Assembly: GCA_016235455.1 (NCBI GenBank)
Contig: JACRKZ010000082.1
Span: 16,894 to 80,893, forward strand
Reading direction: 5' to 3'
Origin: Armatimonadota bacterium
GTDB taxonomy: Bacteria > Armatimonadota > UBA10988
DNA: 64,000 bases
Shown: positions 34,109 through 43,178 of the stretch, in pieces
Numbering within the stretch: the first letter of the stretch is position 1
Layout of the letters: every line of letters begins with the position of its first letter
The notes under the pieces: model-generated
The model's database searches: none
Told to the model about the DNA's origin: nothing
The model's input: the letters and a program-made list of their open reading frames with translations, nothing else
Position numbers and translations under genes: made by a program

Positions 34109-36742
34109 ATGCGGTACCTCATCTGCGTCGTATTGGCAACGTTTGTTCAGGTGGCCTGGGCGCAGCCGGCCGGCCCGGCGCGGGGCGCGATCACCTTGCG
34201 CTCGGCCAGCCCCGAGCTGGATGCCGGGTTCGCCTGGGCGAGGGCGCGTGCGCTAAGCCTGGTGCGCACGGGTCAGCAGCCGGACTACGTCCCCTGCTAC
34301 TTCGCCGCCATGTCCGACCGCGAGTTCTGCGTGCGGGACACCGCGCACATGGCCGAAGGCGCGCATCTGCTGGGGCTGGATGCCGAGAACTGGTCGATGC
34401 TGCGCGCCTTCGCCTGGGGCGCCAACCGCCGCGTGAAGCAGGACCTGCATTGGCCGCGCTGGCACTACCCGTACACCGGCGGCGCGAGTGACGACCTGGG
34501 CAGTTGCCAGTGGCGCACGCTGCCGACCCCCTACGATATGGCCTGGCGGGCCTGGCAGCAGTACCTGTGGACCGGCGACCGCCGGTGGGTCGACGACCCG
34601 GAGATGGTGAGCTACCACACCAACCTGCACGGCGCCTTCACCGCCAATCAGAACTGGAACGACGACCCGGTGGCCGACGAGATGCAGCAGTTGGCCTCGT
34701 ACTTCGAGTTCCCGGCGGCCGGCGAGCACTTCGTCAGCGCGGGCGACGCGGTCGGCTGCCAGTATCAGGCGCTGCTGGCCACCGCCGGCCTGATGGCCGC
34801 GCGCGGCGACGACAAGCAGGCTGGCGCCTACCGCCAGAAGGCCACCGAGTTGCGCGCCTGGTTCGAGACCAACTGGTTCGACCCGGCCACCGGTCACTAC
34901 GTCCGCGGCGTCGACCGGTTCGGCGGCTTCCGCTCCGATTGGGGTCGCGAGAACAGCTACTTCATGCCGCTCACGCTGATCACCGACCAGGGTCCGCACA
35001 CCGCGGCGTACCTGGACTTCATCGAGGCGAGCCTGATCCGCGACCCGCTGAACATCGAGGCCACGACCTACCTGCCCGAACTGTTCTACCAGCATGGCCG
35101 GACGGAGACCGCCTGGAAGAGCCTGATGTCGGTCTACCGGACGCGCCATGGCTACCCGGAAGTGGCCTTCACCTGCGTGGGCAACACCATCGCCGGGCTG
35201 ATGGGCGTCACGCCCGACGCACCGCGGCACGCGCTGGCCACGCTGGCGCAACTACCCGCGGAGCTGCCGTGGGTCGAGGCCGAGCAGGTGCCCGTCGGCG
35301 CGAACCACATCGCGCTGCGCCATGACGGCAACCGCCGCAGCACGCTGCGCAACACCGCCGGCCCGGCGCTGACCTGGACCGCGCGCTTCCGGGGCAACTT
35401 CGCCAGCCTGAGCGTGGCCGGCCGCGCTCAGGCGGCCAAAGCCACCACGCACAACGGCTTCACCATCACCGCGGCCACGGTCACCGTGGCTCCGGGCCAG
35501 TCGGTGACCGTCGAGGTGGTCGGCGGGCCCGGCGTGGAGTTGCCGGCGCCGCCTTCGCCGACCCTGACCGAGGGGCCGCGTCCGCCCGCGCCGACTCCCG
35601 GCAGCCACTCGCTGACCGAGCTGACGCCCCGCTACGCGCGCTCGGCCACGGGCGAGCCGGTGCAGTCGGACAAGGGCCAGCCGCTGCACCTGGGTGCCCT
35701 GACCGCCGAGCACGGCTTGGTGGCGCGCGGCGTCTCGGCCATCCGCTTCGACCTGCACGGGCAGTACGCGCGCTTTGTCTGCGATGTGGGCTATGAGAAC
35801 CCCGCCGAGGCCCGCGGCGCGGCGGAGTTTGTGATCCATGGCGGCACGCGCGCCGGCCGGCTGCTGTATGCCAGCGGGCCACTGGCCGGCAAGGCGCGGC
35901 TGGGCGTGCGGCACATCAGCCTGGATGTGAGCGCGTGCGACTACCTGATCCTGGGGGCCAAGGACGCCGGGGGTGGCGGTTTCGACGACCGCATCGTGTG
36001 GGGCAACCCGCGCCTGCTGGCCAAGGGCGGCACCTTGGCCAGCAGGCCACCGGCGGCGCCGCAAGGGCTGAAGACCGCGCGGCTGGACCACAGCAGCGTC
36101 GACCTGGCCTGGCCGGCGGTGCCTGGCGCCGCTGGCTACGACATCTACCAGGGCGAACTGAGCGTCGGCAGCAGCACGCAGCCGAGCCTGCGCGTGGACG
36201 GCCTGTCGCCCAACCAGAAGTACACCTTCACGGTCAAGGCCTGGGATGCCGACGGCAACGTGTCGGTGGCCGGCGCGCCGCTGAGCGTAAGCACGCCGCT
36301 GCCGCCGGACCTGGTCTACCTGAGCGACCTGACCTGGGCCTCAGCAGTCGCCAGCTTCGGAACAACCCAGCGCGACCGCAGCATCGACTCTCACCCGCTG
36401 CGCCTGCGTGGCACGCTTCACGAGCGCGGGCTCGGTACGCACGCGACCAGCACCATCGTCTACGATCTGGCGGCGCTGGGCCGCGGGTACGACCGGTTCC
36501 AAGCCTCGGTTGGCATCGATGACGAGATCCGCGAGGCCGGCTCGGTGGTGTTCCAGGTGTTTGTCGACGGCGAGAAGCGGTACGACAGTGGGGTCGTCAC
36601 ATCAGCCACGGCGGCGCAGGCGGTGAGCGTGGCGGTGCGTGGCGCAAAGGAACTGAAGCTGGTGGTCACCGACGGCGGCGACGGCATCTCGAGCGACCAC
36701 GCCGACTGGGCCTCAGCACGGCTGACCAACGGCGGTGGCTAG
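34109..36742 (+). CDS. Secreted six-hairpin glycoside hydrolase with NPCBM and Fn3 modules
   Basis: An 877-residue exported protein; ATG 34109 begins the signal peptide MRYLICVVLATFVQVAWAQ behind GAGGAG. Residues 30-400 form an (alpha/alpha)6-barrel of the GH78/GH15-like clan (CVRDTAHMAEGAHLLGLD, DMAWRAWQQYLWTGDRRWV, YRQKATELRAWFETNWFDP, RENSYFMPLTLITDQG, GYPEVAFTCVGNTIAGLMG). An NPCBM-like domain lies at about 505-640 (GVSAIRFDLHGQYARFVCDVG), then an Fn3 domain (about 650-730) and a second NPCBM (about 735-877: YLSDLTWASAVASFG, GLGTHATSTIVYDL, FQASVGIDDE). Substrate is probably a plant-type polysaccharide, which is inference. Its stop shares CTAG with the convergent small gene. Confidence 0.85.
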   Translation: MRYLICVVLATFVQVAWAQPAGPARGAITLRSASPELDAGFAWARARALSLVRTGQQPDYVPCYFAAMSDREFCVRDTAHMAEGAHLLGLDAENWSMLRAFAWGANRRVKQDLHWPRWHYPYTGGASDDLGSCQWRTLPTPYDMAWRAWQQYLWTGDRRWVDDPEMVSYHTNLHGAFTANQNWNDDPVADEMQQLASYFEFPAAGEHFVSAGDAVGCQYQALLATAGLMAARGDDKQAGAYRQKATELRAWFETNWFDPATGHYVRGVDRFGGFRSDWGRENSYFMPLTLITDQGPHTAAYLDFIEASLIRDPLNIEATTYLPELFYQHGRTETAWKSLMSVYRTRHGYPEVAFTCVGNTIAGLMGVTPDAPRHALATLAQLPAELPWVEAEQVPVGANHIALRHDGNRRSTLRNTAGPALTWTARFRGNFASLSVAGRAQAAKATTHNGFTITAATVTVAPGQSVTVEVVGGPGVELPAPPSPTLTEGPRPPAPTPGSHSLTELTPRYARSATGEPVQSDKGQPLHLGALTAEHGLVARGVSAIRFDLHGQYARFVCDVGYENPAEARGAAEFVIHGGTRAGRLLYASGPLAGKARLGVRHISLDVSACDYLILGAKDAGGGGFDDRIVWGNPRLLAKGGTLASRPPAAPQGLKTARLDHSSVDLAWPAVPGAAGYDIYQGELSVGSSTQPSLRVDGLSPNQKYTFTVKAWDADGNVSVAGAPLSVSTPLPPDLVYLSDLTWASAVASFGTTQRDRSIDSHPLRLRGTLHERGLGTHATSTIVYDLAALGRGYDRFQASVGIDDEIREAGSVVFQVFVDGEKRYDSGVVTSATAAQAVSVAVRGAKELKLVVTDGGDGISSDHADWASARLTNGGG

Positions 36743-36915
36743 CCCGACTCCAGGTCCTTGGCCAGTTCCTCTGGGGACACCTCAACCAGCCGGCCATCGC
36801 GCCAGACCAGGATCGGCTGGCCCATCACGATGTGCTCGCCGACGACGCGACGTCGGATCTCCGCGAACGCGGCAGTCCACAACGTCTCATCGGAGAGGCG
36901 CTCATCGGTACTCAT
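36739..36915 (-). CDS. Small protein downstream of zeta-like kinase
   Basis: A 58-residue acidic protein (MSTDERLSDETLWTAAFAEI start; then GQPILVWRDGRLVEVSPEEL). The VWRDGRLVEVSPEE ending is the type seen in small proteins encoded immediately after zeta-like P-loop kinases. It begins 7 bases after the zeta-like stop with no ribosome-binding site of its own, so it is probably translated by coupling. It may be an antidote or a partner of the kinase; this is inferred from position. Its stop codon shares the palindrome CTAG (36739-36742) with the convergent glycoside hydrolase. Confidence 0.72.
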   Translation of the reverse strand: MSTDERLSDETLWTAAFAEIRRRVVGEHIVMGQPILVWRDGRLVEVSPEELAKDLESG

Positions 36916-36922
36916 CGACGGG

Positions 36923-37513
36923 TCAAAGCCCGGCGGCGGCCAAGCTTTGCCGCCAGATGTCATCGTCGACAACCGTAGTCTCCGTTGCCGTGCCCGTGGC
37001 CACCAGTCGCACGGCGCTCGTATCTGTATTATCGTACATCCGCCACGTCGTGGCCAGAGGGCGGTAGAGACTGTGGAAGTTGGCCAGCCCGGTCTCATAG
37101 CGCCGCCGCACCACGTCGGGTGGCACATCGTGCCCGCCAGCGGCCACGCGCTGGCGTACGCGTTCCACGGCCAGTTCGGCGCTCGGTAGCCAGAGGAACA
37201 CCAGATGCACGGCGTAGCCCGAGGCGGCCATGCGCCGCAGCCGGTGGGCGAAGTTCCGTGCCGACAGCGTCGTCTCGAGCGCGAAGCTGGCCCGTTGCGC
37301 CTCCAACTCGTCAAGCCGCTCCAGCATGAGCCGGCCAGCGCGCAACGACACCTGGTCGGGTGAGAATCCCGACAGGCCCTGGGCGATGGTATCCGCGTTG
37401 ACGAAGATGCGGATGCCCAGCAACTCGACCACCAGCAGCGGCGCCGCTGTGGTCTTCCCGGCCCCATTGGGCCCCGCCAGCACCAGGACGATCGGCGCCT
37501 TGCCCTCGCTCAT
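36923..37513 (-). CDS. Zeta toxin-like P-loop kinase (COG4185-like)
   Basis: A 196-residue P-loop protein: Walker A GPNGAGKTT at 14-22, then FVNADTIAQGLSGF, RASFALETTLSARNF (the zeta-type Glu-Thr-Thr block), VHLVFLWLPSAELAVERV and GGHDVPPDVVRRRYETGLANF with the catalytic-type Arg residues. Classical zeta toxins phosphorylate UDP-N-acetylglucosamine; members without an epsilon antitoxin are common and their substrate is unknown. It starts one base after the stop of the upstream beta-galactosidase-like gene (TGAG-ATG), so it is in the same transcript, and is followed by the 58-residue protein. Confidence 0.85.
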   Translation of the reverse strand: MSEGKAPIVLVLAGPNGAGKTTAAPLLVVELLGIRIFVNADTIAQGLSGFSPDQVSLRAGRLMLERLDELEAQRASFALETTLSARNFAHRLRRMAASGYAVHLVFLWLPSAELAVERVRQRVAAGGHDVPPDVVRRRYETGLANFHSLYRPLATTWRMYDNTDTSAVRLVATGTATETTVVDDDIWRQSLAAAGL

Positions 37514-37514
37514 C

Positions 37515-40058
37515 TCACTGCCCCACGCGAAGCACGCGCGTCTCGCCCAGCGCCAGGTCGAACGACAGCGCCGGCCCTTGGCCGACCCGCGCGCCGGTCA
37601 AGGCGTCGAACACGGGGCCGGCCGCGGGCAGCGTCAGCGCCACGGTGCCGGCCTGCGCCGCATGGATCGCGGTGAATGGACCGTTGGCGTAGACCTGGCA
37701 GTCGGTACGCGTGTAGAGATGCACCCCGGCGCGTGCCGCCGTCGCCCGAAGCAACTCGGAGCTGAGCGCGGGCGGCCCGACGAACACCGACAGACCGTCA
37801 GGTGTCTGCCGCGCGACGATCGCGGCGCTGCCGTCGGCATAGGTGGCCAGCGTCTCGGCCGGCGTGGCATCGGCCACCGCGTACAGCGGGCGAATGGCCC
37901 GGTCGGGGCCGAGAGCCTTGGTCAGTCCCCAGGCCGTGCCCGCGGGAGTGGGCGTGGCAATCGCCTTTCCCGGTGTCACGGCTAACAGTCTGAAGCCGGT
38001 TAGCTCGGCCATCGCCGTGGGTGAGACCTGCCAGCCGTCGTAGTAGCCCGGCGCCCAGCACCAGACGCGCGCCTTGCCACCCAAGGCGGTCTTGAGCTTG
38101 GCGCGCTGGGCTGCGTCGGTGACGTACGAACTGAGCAGGACCACCAGCTTGGCGTCGATACGGCCGGCGGCCAGGTCGTCCTGGAGGTACTGGCCATAGG
38201 GTGCCCCCATGCGCCCAAGCGCGGCGCGCGACTCGTAGATGGTGCCGCGACTGGCGGCTGGGGCGCCGTTGGCCAGGCGCGGCACGCTGGCTTCGTCCAA
38301 GACCGCGGCCACCTGCGGGCGGTACGGCGTCGGCTTGGTCATCAGGGCGGTGTCCAGCGCGGCGAAGGCGGTCATGTCGGCCCACAACTTGGGGTCGTTG
38401 AACCAGCCGGTGCTGCCCAGGTCCATCCACCAGGTGGCCAAGTTGCGCGTGGCCTCCTGGGCCACGTTGCGGCGCAGGAGTTGCTGCGTGTCCTCCAGCG
38501 TGTTGGCGCCTTCCTTGTCGCCGGGGAAGCCGGTCTCGCGCACCAGGTAGGTGCGGGTGTCGTCCTCGCACAGCCACATCTTGCCAGCCAGGGCAACGCT
38601 CTCGGCGGCGGTCATGACCGGGCCGCTGCCGCCAGCCTGGCGGTCGAAGTACGAGATCGGCGAGCAGAGCACGTCGATCTGCGGGCAGTCGAGCGCGCGG
38701 CGCAGCGCGTAGTGGCCCGAGATGGCCGGACCGTTGCCGATGGCGCCGAACTCGAAGATGTAGCCGTAGAAGAACACGGTCAGCTTGTTTGGCGCGGCGG
38801 CCTTGATGGTGCGCGCCATGGCGCAGACCCAGTCGGCCATGGCCTGCTGCTGGAACGCACCGAACTCGACGATGCGCCGCTCGGCGACCGGGTCGCGCAG
38901 CAGCCCAGCGGGCGTGGCGCGGCGTTGCTCCGGCGTGGGCACGGTGGCCGTGTCGTCGCCCAGATAGCGCCGGAAGCCGGCCTGGTCGGCCGGGGCGTAG
39001 CCGTTGAGCGCATTGCCCCAGGTGTCCTCGTAGAACCACTCACCGGTGTTCTGGCCGGACGGATGGAAGCCGGCGATCTGGTCAGGGAAACGCTGCTCGA
39101 GGTGCCGGATGAGCGCGTCGAGGTTGCGGAGCGCCTCGGTCTGATAGAGCGGCGAGCAGGGCACGGCGTGGGGCGAATGGGTGCCGGCGTCCCACTTCAT
39201 GGCCTCATCGGGATGCGCGGCCAGCCACCATGCGGGCGCGTCGAGGCCGATGCGCGGGATGAGCAGCGCCTTGGGGTTGGCGGTGAGCACCATCTCGCAG
39301 ATGCCGTCGACGCTGTCCCAGTTGGGCTGCTCGCCGGCCTCCTTGGGCCAGGGCAGGCCCATGGGGAAGGTCACGAAGTCGGCACCGGAGGCGCCGGCCA
39401 GGCGGATCTGTCGGCTGAACAGGTCGCCAGGACCGCCCAGATAGACGAACATCGTGCCCGGCCGGTAGAAGGCGATGCGCACCTCGCGCTCGGGCTCGGC
39501 CTTGGCCCACAACTGCAGCCGGTAGCGGTGTCCCTTGACCAGCGCCAGATTGTGGGCATACAGATGCCAATCGGGCCAATTGCCGCCGGGCGGCGCGCTG
39601 AACTCCATGCGCAGTCCGGCCGAGCCGTCGCGCCCGACACCGGGCTCCACGCCGCAGCGCGCCACGGTGTTCGTCGCATCGGTCGGCCAGGTGGCGAAAT
39701 GCTTACCAAAGGCGGCCTGGCCATCCTCGAAGTCGGCGGCCAGCACCACGCGGCCGGCCTCCAGGTCTGTCACCTTCAAGTCGTCGATGACCACGCGGCC
39801 GCGCTGGTGGCCGAAGCGGAAGTGCATGGTGGCGATGCGCGGCTCGTCGCCCAGCGCGGTGAACACCTCGTCGATGGGTCCGCCCGCGGCGGGCAGCTTG
39901 ACGGCGGACGAGGCGGGCCCGCCATAGAACATGCGCGCGCGCTTGGGCTGGCCGTTGACCAACAGGCGCGGCGCGCCGGCCGTGGCGTCGACCTTGACGG
40001 TGAGCGCACCAGCGAGCGAGCAGGCGGCAAGTAGGAGCACCAGGCTGGAACCGCGCAT
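37515..40058 (-). CDS. Secreted beta-galactosidase-like glycoside hydrolase
   Basis: An 847-residue exported enzyme with signal peptide MRGSSLVLLLAACSLAGA and GGAGAA ribosome-binding site. Residues 20-235 form an N-terminal carbohydrate-binding region (TMHFRFGHQRGRVVIDDLKV, WHLYAHNLALVKGHRYRLQL). Residues 240-560 form a GH42-like TIM barrel (LLIPRIGLDAPAWWLAAHPDE, IAGFHPSGQNTGEWFYEDTWG, with Glu of TGEW as candidate acid/base, and MAGK-like AGKMWLCEDDTRTYL as candidate nucleophile region). Residues 590-760 resemble the trimerisation domain (KLVVLLSSYVTDAAQRAKLK), followed by a small beta domain. It leads a unit that runs on into the zeta-like kinase. Confidence 0.83.
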   Translation of the reverse strand: MRGSSLVLLLAACSLAGALTVKVDATAGAPRLLVNGQPKRARMFYGGPASSAVKLPAAGGPIDEVFTALGDEPRIATMHFRFGHQRGRVVIDDLKVTDLEAGRVVLAADFEDGQAAFGKHFATWPTDATNTVARCGVEPGVGRDGSAGLRMEFSAPPGGNWPDWHLYAHNLALVKGHRYRLQLWAKAEPEREVRIAFYRPGTMFVYLGGPGDLFSRQIRLAGASGADFVTFPMGLPWPKEAGEQPNWDSVDGICEMVLTANPKALLIPRIGLDAPAWWLAAHPDEAMKWDAGTHSPHAVPCSPLYQTEALRNLDALIRHLEQRFPDQIAGFHPSGQNTGEWFYEDTWGNALNGYAPADQAGFRRYLGDDTATVPTPEQRRATPAGLLRDPVAERRIVEFGAFQQQAMADWVCAMARTIKAAAPNKLTVFFYGYIFEFGAIGNGPAISGHYALRRALDCPQIDVLCSPISYFDRQAGGSGPVMTAAESVALAGKMWLCEDDTRTYLVRETGFPGDKEGANTLEDTQQLLRRNVAQEATRNLATWWMDLGSTGWFNDPKLWADMTAFAALDTALMTKPTPYRPQVAAVLDEASVPRLANGAPAASRGTIYESRAALGRMGAPYGQYLQDDLAAGRIDAKLVVLLSSYVTDAAQRAKLKTALGGKARVWCWAPGYYDGWQVSPTAMAELTGFRLLAVTPGKAIATPTPAGTAWGLTKALGPDRAIRPLYAVADATPAETLATYADGSAAIVARQTPDGLSVFVGPPALSSELLRATAARAGVHLYTRTDCQVYANGPFTAIHAAQAGTVALTLPAAGPVFDALTGARVGQGPALSFDLALGETRVLRVGQ

Positions 40059-40129
40059 CGCGTTTCTCCGTCGGAGCCCATTGGCGGCGGGGCGCCAAGC
40101 TCCTTCATCGTCGCCCCAGGATGCGCCCT

Positions 40130-40570
40130 ATGAGCGCGGTACCCAGCTTCACGGTACGCAATGCGTGCCCCGCGAGACGCCCCCTGGTGAGCGGGCCGCT
40201 GCGCCTCACCGCCGGCATGATCGTGGGCACCGTCCTCGCGGTCTGGCCGCTGTTCATCTGCCCTATGCCAGGCGATGACCGGGCGGACGACTTCTTCCCC
40301 GACATGCCCGACTGGCAGCAGGCCCTCCTGGCCCTGCTGCTGCTCGCGGTGGCGGTGCGCGTCACGGCGGCGGTGCTGCGCGGCTCGTGGTCGGCCAAGG
40401 GACCGCCGACTCCCGAGCCGCCGCTCAAGTGGCCGTGGATCCAAGTGGCCTGGCTACTGGTTGCGTTTGTAGCGGTCTTCTACTGTTTGGGCCTCGGCGT
40501 CGTGCTGCTGGCCGTGCTCTACCAGCTCCCGGCCCGGTTGTGGCAGAGCTTCCGGCCGGCTATCGGCTGA
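40130..40570 (+). CDS. Small membrane protein, function unknown
   Basis: A 146-residue protein with three hydrophobic segments: LTAGMIVGTVLAVWPLFICP, QQALLALLLLAVAVRVTAAVL and VAWLLVAFVAVFYCLGLGVVLLAVLY (in two stretches). An acidic loop (GDDRADDFFPDMPD) separates the first two. No known family was recognised. ATG 40130 was preferred to 40121 because AGGA lies at a reasonable distance. Its last 11 bases overlap the end of the convergent lipoprotein gene. Confidence 0.6.
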   Translation: MSAVPSFTVRNACPARRPLVSGPLRLTAGMIVGTVLAVWPLFICPMPGDDRADDFFPDMPDWQQALLALLLLAVAVRVTAAVLRGSWSAKGPPTPEPPLKWPWIQVAWLLVAFVAVFYCLGLGVVLLAVLYQLPARLWQSFRPAIG

Positions 40571-41831
40571 CCGCATACGTCCGGCTCACCGCCAGCGTCG
40601 AGCCCGCGGTGACCGTCACCGTCTGGCTGGCCGGCGTGATGTAGCCGGTGGCGGCCGTGTACCTGATGGTGTGCGTGCCTGCCGCCAGGCTACCGACAAC
40701 CGCGCCGCTGGCGTTGGCTGTGGTCGATGAGTCGATGGTCCACTTGGCCCCCGCCGCGATCGCCGCCGCTGGCACGAGCGTCACCTTGACCGAGCCGGCC
40801 GCCGCGTAAGTGGCCGTGGCGTTGGTGGTGCCGCCGGCGGTGATGGTCACGCTCAGGTTGGCGGGCGTCACGAAACCCGCGACCGTCGTGAAGTTCACGG
40901 TATGGGCACCGATGGCGATGGCCGATACCGTCGTGGCACTCGGGTAGGTGGTGGCCACGCTGTCCAGCGACCATTTGGCGCCGGCATTCACCGCCGTCGC
41001 GGGCAGGATTGTGATCTTCAGCGAGCCGGCCCGCACGTAGGTCACGGTCACACTGGTCGTCGCGCCAGGCACGACCGTCACCGTCTGGTTGGCGGGCGTG
41101 GCATAGCCGATGGCCGGCGCGAACCGCAACGTGTGCGCTCCGGCGCCGAGCCCGGTGATCGTGGCCCCGCTGCTGTAGGGCGTCGCCGCGGTGTCGAGCA
41201 TCCACTTGGCGCCGCCGCCAATGGCCGCCGTCGGCCCCAGCGTGACCTTCAGGCCACCCACGGCCACGTAGGTGCCGGTCACCGCCAGCGTCTGGTTGGC
41301 GGTCACGGTGACCGTCTGGTCCGCCGGGGTCACATAGCCGGTGACCGGCGTGAATTTGACCACATGGGTGCCGACGGGCAGGCCGGTGACCGTCGCGCCG
41401 CTGGCGCGGGTAGTGGTGCTGGTGTCGAGCGTCCATTTGGCGCCCGCCGTCACTGCCGCGGCCGGCCCCAGCGTCACCTTCAGCGCGCCGACTCCCGCCA
41501 CGTAGGTGCCGGTGACGGAAGTCGTCTGATTGGCCGTCACGGTGATGGTCTGTCTGGCCGGCGTGGTGTAGCCCAGCACGGGCTTGAACGCGATGGTGTG
41601 CGTGCCGGTGGCGATGTTACTGACCGCCATCCCGCTGGCGTTGCCTGTGGTGTTCGAGTCGAGCATCCAGGTGGCGCCCGCGGTCACCGCGGCGGTCGGC
41701 CCAAGGGTGACCTTTACCGACCCGACAGTCACCGCGCGGCCCGACCCGCCGCTGGCCGCGCCGTTGCCGCCGCAGCCCGCCAGGGCCAGCGCCGCGATGG
41801 TCAGCACGCTCGTCGCGATCCGATGTCTCAT
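40560..41831 (-). CDS. Lipoprotein with five PEGA-like tandem repeats
   Basis: A 423-residue lipoprotein: signal MRHRIATSVLTIAALALAGC with lipobox LAGC (Cys20). From residue 37 there are five repeats of about 76 residues, each GS[VL]KVTLGP-AAV-GAKWxLD followed by SGATV-GL-GTHTI-F-P--GY-TPA-QTVTVTA-QT--VTGTYV. The unit resembles PEGA-type surface repeats. ATG 41831 has a GGAGGC ribosome-binding site; the frame is open further upstream without signal features. Probably an outer surface or periplasmic structural protein. The DNA repeat period makes copy-number change by recombination likely. Confidence 0.85.
   Translation of the reverse strand: MRHRIATSVLTIAALALAGCGGNGAASGGSGRAVTVGSVKVTLGPTAAVTAGATWMLDSNTTGNASGMAVSNIATGTHTIAFKPVLGYTTPARQTITVTANQTTSVTGTYVAGVGALKVTLGPAAAVTAGAKWTLDTSTTTRASGATVTGLPVGTHVVKFTPVTGYVTPADQTVTVTANQTLAVTGTYVAVGGLKVTLGPTAAIGGGAKWMLDTAATPYSSGATITGLGAGAHTLRFAPAIGYATPANQTVTVVPGATTSVTVTYVRAGSLKITILPATAVNAGAKWSLDSVATTYPSATTVSAIAIGAHTVNFTTVAGFVTPANLSVTITAGGTTNATATYAAAGSVKVTLVPAAAIAAGAKWTIDSSTTANASGAVVGSLAAGTHTIRYTAATGYITPASQTVTVTAGSTLAVSRTYAVSR
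40570..41715 (-). repeat. Five tandem coding repeats in the lipoprotein gene
   Basis: Repeats of about 225-230 bp, well conserved at protein level (GxLKVTLGP, AGAKWxLD, TPAxQTVTV) and clearly related in DNA. They cover almost the whole mature protein. Confidence 0.75.
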
Positions 41832-41996
41832 TGCTCTGCCTCCACGCCTCTGCCGTTCTCTACAACGCACCGGCAGGGATCGATCTTCCGCACCGGCAGG
41901 AACGGCGGCCGCCGTATGCACTTTGGTCTTGTGACGGAGGTGTTGCGCGGCGCTGTTTCATCGCGGGTGGCCGAGGGAACGAGATCGCATAGGAGA

Positions 41997-42017
41997 CCCG
42001 CGCCGCCAGGGCGCGGG
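41997..42017 (+). promoter_or_regulatory. Leader hairpin before rpsU
   Basis: CCCGCGCC (41997-42004) and GGCGCGGG (42010-42017) form a perfect 8-bp stem with a five-base loop, 31 bases before the rpsU start. No T-tract, so it is more likely a leader structure than a terminator. Confidence 0.35.
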
Positions 42018-42048
42018 AAGAGCACGACCGGCGCAGAGATGAGGTGCC

Positions 42049-42252
42049 GTGGTGATACAGGTGAAGGTGCGACAGAACGAGACTCTGGAGGATGCGCTCA
42101 AGCGCTTCCGGCGCAAGGTGCGCAAGTCGGGGCTGATGCAGCAGTTGCGGCGACTCGGCCACTATGAGAAGCCGAGCGACGAACGTCGCCGCAAGGACCG
42201 ACTCGCGCAGAAGCGCAGCCACCAGGTCACGACCGACGGCCGAGGGGCCTAG
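42049..42252 (+). CDS. rpsU: 30S ribosomal protein S21
   Basis: A 67-residue basic protein. VIQVKVRQNETLEDALKRF is the S21 opening (family: V-V-x-E-x-L--AL-RF-), followed by RRKVRKSGLMQQLRRLGHYEKPS and the Lys/Arg-rich tail that lies along the 16S rRNA near the anti-Shine-Dalgarno end. S21 takes part in initiation on the small subunit. The start is GTG 42049 behind GATGAGG. The last four bases overlap the end of convergent miaA. Confidence 0.95.
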   Translation: MVIQVKVRQNETLEDALKRFRRKVRKSGLMQQLRRLGHYEKPSDERRRKDRLAQKRSHQVTTDGRGA

Positions 42253-43178
42253 CCCGCCCAGCTTTCGGCCACGCGAGCGGCGGTCGCGTCAGGCGTCAGG
42301 TGGTCGACATCGAGCCACTCGATGCCGGGCATGGCCCGGTACCAGGTCATCTGTCGCTTGGCGAACCGCCGCGTATCCTGTTTGATGCCCGCCGTCGCTG
42401 ACTCCAGATCCGCTTCCCCCCGCACCACCGCCGCCAGCGCACGGTAGCCCAAGCCTTCGAAGGCCGGCTCGCCGCCGGTCAGACCGGACGCCAGCAAGGC
42501 TCGCACCTCATCGAGCCAGCCCTCGGCCAGCATCTGGTCCACACGCTGCTCGACTCGCGCATACAGCGCCGCGCGGTCGCGCCGCAGGCCCACCAGCCGG
42601 TAGTCGAACGGCACCGGCCGCGTGCCTGACTGGCGGTGATGCTCACTCAACGGCATCCCGCTGACCTCGAACACCTCCAGCGCACGCACGACGCGCTTGG
42701 TATCGGCGGGCGCGATGCGCGCCGCGGTATCGGGGTCGACCTGGGCCAGCCGTTGATGCAGTGTAGGGCCACCGTGCTCCGCGGCTTCGGCCTCCAGTCG
42801 GGCGCGCACCACGTCGTTGGCCGGCACGCTGGTCAGCGACCAGCCGGTGACGAGCGCCTTGACATACAGGCCCGTGCCCGCCACCACCACCGGTGTACGG
42901 CCGCGGCGGAGGATGTCCCAGGCGGTGGACTCGGCGGCGTGCACGAACTCGGCCACGCTGTAGGCCGCGCGTGGGTCGAGGAAGCCGACCAGATGGTGTG
43001 GGGCCAGAGCCTGCTCAGCGGGAGTCGGCGCCGCGCTGCCCACCGCCAGTCCGCGGTAGATCTGGCGCGAGTCAGCGCAGATGTACTCGGCCGAGAGCAG
43101 CGGCGCCAGCGCCACGGCGACCGCGGTCTTGCCGACGGCGGTGGGTCCCAGCAGGCAGAGGACTCGTGGTCGGCCCAT
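42249..43178 (-). CDS. miaA: tRNA dimethylallyltransferase
   Basis: Transfers a dimethylallyl group from DMAPP to N6 of A37 in tRNAs that read codons beginning with U. The 309-residue product has Walker A GPTAVGKT at 11-18, ADSRQIYRGLAVGSAAP, HHLVGFLDPRAAYSVAEF, VVVAGTGLYVKALVTG, and the C-terminal TRRFAKRQMTWYR tRNA-contact block. The Ser/Thr, Asp and Gln positions of the active site are present. Its ATG overlaps the pyrE stop by one base (TGATG). It ends a three-gene minus-strand unit after pyrE and a small membrane protein gene. Confidence 0.97.
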   Translation of the reverse strand: MGRPRVLCLLGPTAVGKTAVAVALAPLLSAEYICADSRQIYRGLAVGSAAPTPAEQALAPHHLVGFLDPRAAYSVAEFVHAAESTAWDILRRGRTPVVVAGTGLYVKALVTGWSLTSVPANDVVRARLEAEAAEHGGPTLHQRLAQVDPDTAARIAPADTKRVVRALEVFEVSGMPLSEHHRQSGTRPVPFDYRLVGLRRDRAALYARVEQRVDQMLAEGWLDEVRALLASGLTGGEPAFEGLGYRALAAVVRGEADLESATAGIKQDTRRFAKRQMTWYRAMPGIEWLDVDHLTPDATAARVAESWAG

